From positions 4,464,001-4,528,000 of the forward strand of contig CM039196.1 in NCBI GenBank assembly GCA_008360975.2: 64,000 nucleotides of DNA, read 5' to 3'. Positions within the stretch are counted from its first letter, which is position 1. Each line of letters opens with the position of its first letter. The DNA is from Lichenostomus cassidix (lineage: Eukaryota > Chordata > Aves > Passeriformes > Meliphagidae). Shown here one piece after another: positions 22,501-34,500 of this stretch. The position numbers were made by a program, and so were the translations under genes. A model generated the notes under the pieces. That model was not told where the DNA came from and made no database searches. It saw only the letters and a list, made by a program, of their open reading frames with translations.

Positions 22501-25500
22501 GGTTGGGAGTGAGGAGAGAGGCAAGGGGCAGGTGAGAGATTCCTGCTGGAAAAACAGGAAATGTGAAAATCTTTATATTGGGACTCCTGTGTCCTGCCCT
22601 GCTGTGCCACAGACACAGAGACCTGGCACTGAGAGTGCCCAGCTGGCCCTGCTTTGCTGCCTGTGGGTAAACCCTGGTGGTGTGTGTGGCTCTTCCCAGG
22701 TCCTTCTCCTCCCAGCACCTCTCCATGGCCTCCATCGCCGTGGTGGACACGCCTGGCTTCCAGAGCCCACGGCAGAGGAGCAGAGAGAGAGCAGCCACCT
22801 TCGAGGAGCTGTGCCACAACTACGTCCAGGAGAGGCTGCAGGGGCTGTTCTATGAGAAAACCTTCCTGGGGGAGGTGGAGAGGTACAAAGAGGTGAGGAG
22901 AAGGGGCTGAGAGGAGCTCAAAGCACCTTGGAGTGTTGTCTTTGCAACCCCCTATCCTGCTGTGGTGTGAGTGAATAATTCAGGAGCTTTACAGGTAGGG
23001 GTGCAGCAGAAGCTGGGGGTTCTGCATGGAGCAGGAAGCTTGAGCTGCCTCCCTCTTCACCCCCTGCCTTACTTCTGAATCCTCTTGGCTGTTTCTGATG
23101 TGCCAGAGATGTTCTCTTGGCGTTTTTGTAGAACCTGCGGTGGAGTGGGGGTTGGAATGAGATGATTTTTAAGGTCTCTCCCAACCCAAACCATTCTGGA
23201 ATTCTATGATATACTCACTCCATCTCAGGAGACTTCATGCCCTTCCGTTGGCGCGGCTGGCTTTTTCTTCAGGGGATGAATAATAGAGAATAGAAAGGAA
23301 AAATGATAAATTATCACAGAAATAAGCTGCTGGGAAACCTACGGGCAGAGATGAACTTATTATAGGCTTGAAGGAGTTACCATAATGCCTCCAGCACTGG
23401 GAAAATAGCTGAATTCCCATGGTTTAACACTCACTCATCACTGAGTGAGGACAGACGTGCCCTTCCCTAGTGATGAAGATGTAATTGAATTGCTGCCTGG
23501 AATGCTGGAGGAGTTTTGCTGGGCATCTCTGGTTCAGGGTGAGGGAGGACCAGCTGTGTTCCCCCTGCCCTTCCTGGGGGGCTCCTGGTGCTGGGGATGA
23601 GCCCTGCAGCCCCTGGTGGGGAGGGACAAACCCCTGCAAGCTGCAAATTAAATAATGGGTCGCTTTCTTGCCGAGAAATTCTTACCAATTATACCATATC
23701 AATTACTGTCATATGATTTATGACAGTGACATATGTGACACCTTGAAGCAGCATTCCATGGGGAATTCTGCAGGGACAGCCATGGCCATGCCTCTGTGTC
23801 ATGGCTCTGGTGGCTGCACCTCTCCCCTGGTGCTGGATCCCTGCCTTCCTCCCCACCCCTGCCAGAAGGATCTTCTCTTGGCTTCCAGATGCCACCCCAT
23901 GACTGAAGCAAGCTTTTCAACCATGTTTTCCAGGAAAATGTTGAGGTGTCTTTTGATCTTCCAGAGCGCTCTCCACTGGCCACGCTGTCCATCATCGACC
24001 TGAGCTGCTCCCAGGTACCCTCTGCATCCACCTTGGGGTGTCCCAGAGCAACCTGAGGTGTCACAGGGGAGGGCAAAGCATCCTCCAGGACCTTTTTAAA
24101 ATATTAGGACCCTTCCTGACTGAGCTCTGCACTCTATCATCCCTCCCAGGCTGGGATGTTGGGCTCATTTTGGGGCACTGTCACTGTGGAGGGTGATGTC
24201 CCAAGCTGGATAAGATCTCCTGGCTCTGCTCTGGGGTGGAGGACACAGCTGGGCAGTGGGAGCAGGCTGGAGGTGATGCCTAAAACAGGGCTTAGCTGAA
24301 ACAGAGGCCAAGATAAAGTTAGGGGAATAAAAAGCAGACAAATTTGTTAAAGGTCTTTAGGTGCATTTAGGGCAGACAGAGCCTACTCAAGAGGTTACTC
24401 CCAAAATGGACCCCAAATCACGAGTTTTTCCCATTTTATAAGTTCTGTCTATTTAACATATCAAGCCCCCATTCTCCAATTACCCCTTCAGATGATGATG
24501 GCAACCACCCCAAACTTTCTCCCCCTGATTCACTGTTATTTACATATTTTGAGGCTCTGAGGCAGCCCCAAAATCCTTGGATTTTCCAACTGAGAGCAAT
24601 ATTTTCTCTACAACGCTTGGAACAGAGGTTTTCAGCACTTTGTATGAAGCCTAGAGCTACGCAGCAAAGCTACAGATACACGAAAAATAGAAGCTAAAAA
24701 TCCTTAAGGCATCAGAGGGAGCAGGACAGAGGGAACAGGACAGAGGGAGCAGGACAGAGGGAGCAGAGCATGGCTGTGGTTGGATCCCAGAGCCCTCGTG
24801 TCTCTCAGCAGCCAAAGGTGCTCCCAGGCAGCCCCAGGGCAGCTCGCCAGGGGCTGCTGTGGATCCTGGATGAGGAGGTGCTGATCCCAGGCTCCGGGGA
24901 TGGCACTGCCTTCGAGCGCCTCTGCTCCTACTTCGCCACAAAGGGACCTGACCAGGAGGGTGAGTTTGGCTCGGCTTGGCTACCCACCCTCTGCCATCAC
25001 TGCCTGGCTTTGGGAATCTGGGCGATGTGGGTGATTAAACCCCTCAGCGGGCTGTTTGCTGTCACTGTCACAGGGGAGGGGCACCTGCGCAGGTGTGAGC
25101 AGACGCTGCACTTTGAGATCTGCCACCAGCTGGGCACAGTGCCCGTGCGCTACGACCTGACGGGCTGGGTCAGCAAGGCCAAGTTCAACCTCTCGGCCCA
25201 CAACGCCATCCAGGTGCTGCAGAATTCCACGGTGTAAGTAGCAGGGAGGTGCCACAGTGCTAGAGGGTGGGGAGAGGTGGGATAGTGGGGAGGAGGGTGG
25301 GGAGAGGTGGGATAGTGGGGAGGAATTCCTGGTTGTGAGGGTGGGGAGGCCCTGGCACAGAGAAGCTGTGGCTGCTGCATGCCTGGAAGTGTCCAAGGCC
25401 AGGCTGGACAGGGCTTGGAGCAATCTAGGACAGTGGAAGGTGTCCCTGCTTTTTGGGGGGTCCAGCACAAGTCAGAGCCATGAGGTTTCACCAGCAGCTG

Positions 25501-28500
25501 CCCAGGTTTTCCCATTGCTTTGTGCAGCCTTGTAAACTAAATTGGAATTGAAAAGGAACTGAAGTGCTGCAGGTGTCTGTGCACACGGGGGGATTTGAAC
25601 CTTCTGTTTGCAAGTTCTTGGCTCATTTGGTTTGGGCTTCAACCCAGAGAAGCTTTAACAGCAGTGAACAGCTCCGTGCTCAGACCAGAGAGCGTGGAGT
25701 GGGTGAGGATGTCCCAGCATCCTGGTGCACTTCGCAGAGCAGCACAAATCCCAAATTCGGGGCTCTGGGTGTTGCATCCCTGTGGAAGAAGCTGGGAAAG
25801 CCACCCTAGCGCCCCATCCCGTGTCTGTCCGGCAGAGCCGCGGTTCGGGAGCTGGTGCAGCCGCGGGCGAGAGCTCCTCTGTCCTGCCGCGCCCTGGCCG
25901 GGCTGGACGGGCGTTCCCAGGCTGCCCTGCACCGCAACGCCTGCCTGAGGAAAACCTTCGCCAGCAGCTTCGCCGCCGTGAGGAAGAGGTCGGTGTGCGC
26001 CCAGATCAAGCTGCAGGCGGTGAGTGGTGGCACTGGGACACTGGGGTTGAGGGTCGGGGGGGTTGTGACACAGAGCATCGTGTCCTCATGATGGTCCCTA
26101 CCTACTGGGGAGCACCAAATCCCCCAGCAGTGACTTTCTGCCTGTCCCCATTGTGACTGTGGCCACCTGGGATGCTGTGCCGGCACTGCTGTCATTCAGG
26201 GAGAGCCTCCCAGGCAAACAGATCAGACAGAGTTCATACACAGATCACTCACAGATTGCACACAGATCAGGCACAGATCAGGCACAGATCACACACAGAT
26301 CACACACAGATCGCACACAGATCACACACAGATCACACACAGATCGCACACAGATCACTCACAGATCACACACATTACACACACACCTCGCTGCTTTAAT
26401 CCTCTTAAGTGCTCAGACGGTCACCAGCCCTCTGTGCTGGGCACATGCCAGGCTCCTGCTGCTCTCACACCTAATTAGGTGTCCAAACTCTCTCGAGGAG
26501 ATGGGGCTCAGGCTCTGCTGATGCCCTGACCAGACCGTTTTGGGGTCTCACCTGTCCCTGGCAAGCCCCATGCCCAGCATCCCTCAGCCACGATGATCTC
26601 TAACCCTTCCAATCCAAACCATTCCATGATTCTGTGAATCCTGCTGATTTTTGTGGCCATGAACTGAAAACATGGGGCATTAGGAGGAAGGTCCTGCTCA
26701 CCACCTCTGTTCACCCTCTGGCTGGATGAGCTGACCCCTCCACCTGCCCAGACACCCTGCAGGTGCACAGGGAGCATTTCCCACCCGTGCTGACCCTTTG
26801 TCCCTCCATCCCCCCGATCTCTGCTGCCCTCCAGGATGCCCTCACCAACCTCCTCCGACGGTCCCAGCTGCACTTTGTCCACTGCCTCCTCCCAGGAATG
26901 GGTGGGGAAGGGCCAGTCCCTCGTCCCCTGGGGCCACCGGATGCAGCCCCGGAGCTGGATGTGGTGGCCCTGCGGACACAGCTGGAGGGGACTCAACTCC
27001 TGGATGCCCTGCGTCTCCATCGTGTCGGTATGTCCAGACCCTGCCCTGGGCTGTGTCCATCCCACCCACTGCTCCCTTTGCTCACCACCTGCTTCTCAGC
27101 AGCAGGCAAGGAATCCCCTCAATCAGAAATTCCCCCATGCAGAAATCCCCTCCATTTTTTTCCCTGCTTTTTGCAGGGGTTCTGAGCCCCTCTCCCACCT
27201 GAGCTCGGTGGCTGCAATTCCAGTGGCAGAGCTATTCCAGCTCCCTGCTCCCCTTGGAGCATCCCTGCATCAGGCTGGACCTGCACTGACCACAACCACA
27301 GTCCATGCCACGGGGAGAGGGAGCTGTGCAGGAGGTGCTGGGCTGTGTCCTTCCTGACATGAGGTGCTGGGGTGGCATCTAGCTACCTTCAGCTCATCTC
27401 AATGCCCTCTCCCTGCTGGGGTTTCTCTTTCATGGCAGCTCCCCCGGTCCCCTCCATGCCCAGTGCCCCTTGCAGAGCACAGGATGTCCCAGCAGGTCCC
27501 TCCCCAGCGTGCCAGTGCCCTGCTGCAGCCCCCAACTCGTCTCTGTGCCCCCAGGGTATTCGGATCGGCTGCTCCTCACCCAGTTCCGCAGGCGCTTCCA
27601 GGTGTTGGCTCCGGAGGTGATGAAGAAGCACAACTCTGCCTACGAGGTGCCAGATGAGAGCAAGGTGTGTGCTGGGCTGGGGGACACGAGTTGAGACCCC
27701 CCGTGTGGGGCTGTGACAATGGCAGAGCTGTTCCAGCAATCCTCAGTGCTGCCAGGGCTGTCTTTGCAAAGTGAAGCAACTCCTGGAGCTCTTAGATTGG
27801 CTATTAGGAACAATTCCTTCACTCAAAGGATTGTCCAGCCCTGGAACAGGATGCCCAGAGCAGTGGTGGAGTCACCATCACTGGAAGTGTTCAGAAATCA
27901 TGTAGTTGTGGCACTTGGGGACATGGTGGTGGCCTTGGCAGTGCTGGGGGAATGACTGGACTCAGTGATCCTCGAGGGCTTTTCCAACCTAATTGATTCC
28001 AGGACTCTAAACCCAAGACTACCCTCAGGAGCTCGGGATGAAGGAGAAAACCCTCATCCCACGATGCCTAAAAGCCCAAAGATCTCAGGAGGGAATGCAA
28101 GCATGTGCCAGTTTTATTTTTTTTATTATTTTTTTCCCAGTCAATTTGTAGCAGAACCAGGGCAAAGCCATCCCTGGAATAAGGCTGTGGACGAGCTGCG
28201 CAGAGCTGAGAGGAGCTGAATTAAAGCTGGGCACGTGCTGCGTTGAGCAAACTGCAGCCAGCATGTGCAAAGGCAGTTAAGACCTCGGGATTTAATAAGA
28301 CAAGTCTGACAATCGGGAAAGGTCAATATTGCTATGAAACGCTGTCAGAGGCAGAGGGTGCCGTGTCAGCAGCGTGTAAGCAGGGGATTTGGAAAATCCC
28401 ATCCTCCCCGGAGCTTGCTGCCACGGGGTTTTTGTCAGCTGGGAAATGCTTCCCGGGACGCAGCGTTAACCCTGCTGCTGCTGGCTCCACGGTGGAGTAT

Positions 28501-31500
28501 TCCTTGGAATATTTCTTCCGTGGGTTTGTCCTTTGGGGAGGAGCTGAGTGAGGCTGACAAGGGATGTTGTCTGGAGTGAGGTATTAGCAGAGGATTTTTG
28601 TTACAATTTCTGGGGTTTTCAAACCATCCATCCTTCCATCCAGTGTTGCTGTCCCCGGGGGAATGGCTGGTGTTATGTTCGTGTGCTGGTGCAAAGCTCG
28701 GAGTAATTGAGTTCAGGCTTCTCCTTGGGATAATCTGCTGCTCAGATCCTCCAGGGAGATCTGTGCTGGTGGGCTTAGGGGAGAACTCATCCATTCCTCT
28801 TGCTTTTGGTTCTGTGGGATGAGCTGTTGGTGAGGTTGGCAGGAGGGGAGCACCGAGTGCAGTGTCACCTGTGTCACCTCCTGCCCACCCACCAAGGCCC
28901 TGCCAGAGCAGGGATGGCAGCAAAAAGGGGAAAATCTTGCCTGCAGCTCCAGATCTCTACTCCCCATCCTGCTAAAAGCCTCAAGGGAGGAAAGTCCTTG
29001 CGTTGGGATTTGGGGCTGGGCAGATGGGCTTTGGCAAGGGGAGGAGGAAAGCAGGGCAGAGCTGGATCTCCCTTATGGGCTGCCAGTGCTGGATGAACCC
29101 TTTCTGGTTTTCCGTGAGGACTGGGGGTCTCTGCACCCCATTTCAGCAGCTCCCAGCAGGCTGTGGGTGTTTCCTGAGCAATCCCATGATGTGTCCCTTC
29201 TCTGCAGGCTATCGAGGAGCTGTTCCAGGCGCTGGATCTGGAGAAGAAGAGCATTGCCATAGGACGTACCCAGGTAGGGTGACTGGGTGATGACTGGCAC
29301 AACCAGCCCCATGCCAGGCTCCCCGAACTGGGGAGAAAGCCTCCCTTCACTGCTGCCTGTGGCACCAGGCAGGTTGGGAAACAACCTTGCTAAAAATCAG
29401 GGGAAAAAGACTCCTAAATCCCATTTGAAAGCAGTACCCAGGGTAAATCCTGTACCTAATTACCAAAATCCAGCCAGCCCCTGGTGGTATTTAAGTTCCT
29501 AATTACCACTGATGTCTCCTGGAACTGAAGGGGGCTTGGGCAGCTCGTGGGTTTGCTGCAGAGCAGGAACTGTCACAGCAAAAACATTTGAACTTCGATG
29601 TGACGATCTCAAAAGAAAAATTAATTTCACGTGCATGCTCGCCTTCAGCTCTGGAGTCTGTAAAGAAAGAATTCACTGAACGGTTCTGTGGAGCAAAATG
29701 ACTTTCTTTTATCCTGCACTGTGCAGTTTGTAATTATCTCCTCCCTGGAACCCTCGTCCTTAATCAATAGCACGGTGGCAGCCCCGGTCACATCTCGTTA
29801 GGGACGAGTTCGCTTTGCCATCGCTTTGAGCATTGATTTTGTACCAACCGCGAAACTTGCGGGGCTGGGGAGTTAATTCAGACATTAACGAGGCAATCGA
29901 ATGGGTGGTGGAGCAATCACTGCATCGGCTAGGGAGAGAAACTTTCCTCGGGATTGTGCTTTGATTCAATTTAGCATCGTTAAAATGCAGCTCTCAGCAC
30001 AGCCCTGGCCTTGGCTGTGTTGCTCAGGGGTTATTAAAGCTGGGCAATGTGAATAGTTGGGGGATCCTGGTCCTGAGAGCTTCTCCCAGCAGTGACCCAG
30101 AGACACCTCAAACACTCAGAGATCCACACTGGCCTGGATTTGATGGCATCAGCAAATCTGTGTCATTTCTGAGGTGTTCCTGACCGGTTCAGAGAAACAA
30201 AACAATGTGGTTCATTTTGGTTTTGCTCTTGTCACACATCTTTGCTGTCACCTGTGTGTCACCTGTGTCAGAACTGTCAGAACCCACTTCAAGTGGAGGT
30301 ATCCATCCATCCTTCCTTCCATCCATCCATCCAGCCATCCATCCATCCATCCATCCATCCCACACTGGGGAGAACAAGCAGCATCCCAAAGGAAAATTTT
30401 GAGGAACTGCACCTTGTGATGGTTGATCTGTCAAGCAGGAACAGGGAGAGGTTTCAGCCCCCAGCCTGGGGTGTGTAACCTGTTTCTCTCTGCCAGGTGT
30501 TCCTGAAGCCAGGGGTCATGTCCAGGCTGGAGAAGCAGCGGGACAAGCTGATAGCCCAGAAGATGACTCTGCTCCAGGCTGCCTGCAAGGGCTTCCTGAG
30601 CCGCCAGAAGTTCAAGAGGTTGAAGGTACTTGATCCTCATAACCAAATCTCACAGAATTAAATCCTACAGGTACTCATCCCACGGGTTGGGGGTTAGCTG
30701 AGCCCACCCAGGTCAGCACTGCTGGGATGTGACCAGAGCACCCAAAACTCTTTGGAGCTCCTTTTTGGGCACCAGCTTTACCAGGAGATGCTGTGCTGCC
30801 ATTCCTGAGCTCCACTGCCACCGTCCCACCTCTGCTCCTTCCCGGCTGGGTGTCACTGCTGCTGTGTCCCCACAGATCCAGCGCCTTGCTGTTCGTTGCA
30901 TCCAGAAGAACCTGGTGGTGTTCCAGACAGTCAGGCACTGGCCCTGGTGGCAGCTCCTGAGCCATTTGAGGCCTCTGCTCAGTGTTAACCTCGCTGAGGA
31001 GCAGCTCCGTGCTAAGGAAGTGAGTGCCAAGGGCTGGGATGGGATGGGTGGGACAGGACAGGACAGGACAGGACAGGACAGAACAGGCTTTTTTAGGGGC
31101 TCTGCCTGGTGGGTTGGTCAAATTGGAAGTCACTTCTGCCCAGGCAAAGATATTTTTCTGACCACCCTGATGTTGCCATTTTTTTCTTAGCATAGCATTT
31201 TTTGCCCTGTGTCATGAGTTTTGCAGAGTTCTGTGGAGGGAGAAGGGATTTCTTTTTCCTTAGAGGGACAGTAGCAAGCACACCACATCCCCCACAGTCA
31301 AACCCTATCCCAGGGTTCCACCTCTGCCCTCTGCAAGCTCCAGGGAATGTCTTTCCTGGACCAAACCCCTGCAGATGGGCTTGTCAGCCTGTGGGATGCT
31401 GGAAGATGAGCACTCAAACACATCTGTGACAGAGGCAGCTCCACTCTGTACTGTCCCCAGTGCTGTGCTGGCTTTCATCTGTGTTGTCCTGGGTGATGGG

Positions 31501-34500
31501 AGATGCTAATGGACATTTTTTGTCCCAGGAAAGGCTCCTTTCACCCCTCTGCACCCTCTGAGACCTGTGCTAAATTCCTAGTCCATCTTCCCTGGAGTCT
31601 TGCTCCTCCTCTTGCCTTAGGGAGGTTTCAACAAGATGTTTTCAGGCTGGTTCAGACAAAATAAAAGCTGCCCAAGCCTCTGTTTTTGCCTCCAAACCCA
31701 CCTGGGATCCATCAGGCCTCATCATCTGTTAACCTGTGTTTTGATCACAACTCTGCACGTTCTGCTCCTGCTCAGAGTTGGACATCAAAGCAGGACAAGG
31801 CTGCACGGAGCAGCTCCTGCTGCCTGGGAAGGAATCACAGCCAGCACTGTGCCTTTGCACTGTGCTGTGATACCTGCCAGGGCCCTGGGACACTCCCTGG
31901 GCACAATCCAGGCTGTTCATCCCAGGCTTTTGAGGTTTGCTGCTCTCATAAAACATGCTCTACACACACCAAAGCTGACATTCCCTCCGATGGAATTCAT
32001 GTCAGGAGCTGCAGCCCCAGCAATTTGCAGTGAGCAGCCTTCAAAGTTGCCTGGTAAATTTTATTAATAGGGCAGCTATGTCTCTTCCACTTATTTTGAA
32101 CAGAAAACAAGGTTTTCATAAATAAACTGAGGATGCTGGAACTCTCCCTGTGTGCTTTCTTCTCAATCTTCCCTAGGAGGAGCTGGCGGCGCTGAGAAGG
32201 AAGCTGGAAAAATCTGAGCAGGCGTGCAGCGAGCTCAGACAGAACACAGAGCGTCTGGAGAGCAAGGTACAGCCCCAAAACCTTTGGTAGAGACCCCAGA
32301 ATCTCTGGTACAGACCCCCAAACTGCAGAATTCCAGGCTGGCACCACTCCAGGTTGCCCAGAGAAGCTGTGGCTGCCCCTGGATCCCTGGAAGTGTCCAA
32401 GGCCAGGCTGGACAGGGCTTGGAGCAACCTGGGACAGTGGAAGGTGTCACTGCCCATGGCTGAGGTGGAACTGGATGAGCTTTAAGATCCTTTCCAACTC
32501 AAGCCATTCTGGAATTCCATGATCCCAGCTGGCTGCTGGTCCTCTGTGGGTTTTGCTCCTGGATCCACAGCTCCTTGTGACTGTGCCTGGGATTTTGCCA
32601 GGCATCATGAGGAGAAGGAGCTCCCGAGGTTTCTATAAATACTCTGGGTTTTCCCAGCTCCCTTGGCTGCAGCAGGGCCTGGCTGGGGCTAAGCTGCAGC
32701 TCTGCCTCACAGTGCCAGGACCCTCCTTGTCAGTGGGAAAGGGGTGAAGATGATTTAGTTTTAGCTCTTTGTTGAAGGTGAAATCAACCCCACGAGGCTG
32801 GGGATGCTGAGCAGGGTGACTGCCTCAGGGCAAACCTAGGAATATTCTGTCTCCCCAGGGAGATAAAGCCTGTGGGATTTGCTCACTGAGTTAAACTTGT
32901 GGGACACCCTAAGGAGCCTGCAAAATCTGAGGTGCCTTAAAATGCTGTCAGATGCAGGAAAGGAGTGTTGGAATGCTGTGTTTTCCCCTGGCCCTGCTGG
33001 CTCTGCAGCCCCTCACTGCACTGGCTGAGCAGCAAGGACCCCGTGCCTGTCTGCTCTGAGGAAAATAGAATTGATTTTCTGGATTAATAATTCTCCCCTT
33101 CACTCATCTGCTCCTGGTTTCAAAGGAGATTTAGCACAATCAAGTAGAACAATGGAGAGATGTGATGAGCTCCAGGCAGGTGGCACAGGGAGCCGGGGTG
33201 ACACTGGTGACACCTCCCTAAACACAGGCAGAGCTGTCAGCACTGTGGGTGGCTGTGGGATGGCAGAACCCCACCCAGACACACCCAGAGTGACCCCCTG
33301 CTCCCCCAGATCATCGATCTGACCACGGAGCTGTCGGATGAGCGGTACAAGGGTGATGTCACCTGCCAGGCCCTGGATGGGGAGCGGGCAGAGAGGCTGC
33401 GGGGCACCCGGGAGCTGCAGGAGCTGCAGGTACCACAGCTGTGACAGTGGCAGTGCCACCCCCCCGACACAGCCCTCCTGAGTGCCCCAGAGCCAGATAG
33501 AGCTGCTCCCTTCCTTTCTCCCTTCCTTTCTCCCTTCCTTTCTCCCTTCCTTTCTCCCTTCCTTTCTCCCTTCCTTTCTCCCTTCCTCCCTTCCCCAGAG
33601 CAAACACGACCAAGTGCAGAAGAAGCTGGAGTCGGTGGAAAAGCAGCTGGAAGAGGCCCAGCAGCTGGTGCAGCTGCGGGAGATGAAGATAAGTGGCTCT
33701 GGAGGAGGTAGGGCTGTCCCTCCGGAGGCAGTGCATGCTCTGGGCATCCAGCCTGACCAGTAGGGCCACAGGGAAGAGGGCAGAGGTTTGTCATCCCCCC
33801 CAGCCAGTGCCACTCTGCAGCCCCTGGTCACCCCAGGGTGTTCTGTCATCATGCATTGCTTGTCCAGGGGGAGCTGGCAGTGACAGCTGGGTCACACTCA
33901 GCTCTGGCTGTGGTATGGGGCTGGGATTGTGTCTCGGGGTGCTGCTGGGGTGGGATGGGATGGGATGGGATGTGTACATGTTCTATGGGAGTGGGGCAGC
34001 TGTGGGCGCACAAAGCACAGTTGTGCCCCATGACCTCTGTGCTGCTGTCAGTGCCCTGTGCACTCCCCATGCCTGCCCCCAGCAGGGCCACAGGGGCTGG
34101 TCAAGCCCCAGCACCCACCCTGCACCCCTGGGTGTGTCTCGTTGGCAGAGGACGAGTGGCAGGTGAGGTTTGACTGTGCCCAGACCGAGATCGTGTTCCT
34201 GCGGAAGCGGCTGGCGCAGCTGGAGGAGCGGCTGGAGGCAGAGCTGGGCACCAGGACAGGGCTCGAGCAAAAGGCAAGTGCTGCCACCTGGGAGGGGACA
34301 GGGACACCCAAGGCAGACTGGGGACGGGGCTATTCCTGGAGCTGCTTGACCTCTCCCTGCTCCCAGGGCAGGTGAAGCTTCCAGAACTGAGGCTCAGCAT
34401 CTCATCCGCTTCTTGTTGCTCCCACTGATCAGGGAAAACCAGACATTTTCTACTGGTCTGAGCTTCAGAAATCACTTTTCTCTAGCAAAATTCCACCTTG

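Larger units (their letters stand above)
29274..30496 (+). other. MYO18B: MYO18B intron 21
   Basis: 1.2 kb. It holds an AT-rich candidate regulatory block (29585-29990) and an ATCC microsatellite (30298-30360). Confidence 0.65.

Noticed and set aside
24274..24714. Possible complete endogenous retrovirus
   Set aside because: Only LTR-length sequence with its own target duplication is present. No internal coding region exists between or beside the copies, so it is a solo LTR.
26218..26387. Regular repeats that might be mistaken for a CRISPR array
   Set aside because: The units are 12 bp with no unique spacers, and this is vertebrate DNA; it is a minisatellite.
33100..33852. Reverse-strand open frames with EGRK repeats
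   Set aside because: They are produced by the TTCCTTTCTCCC microsatellite before exon 26.
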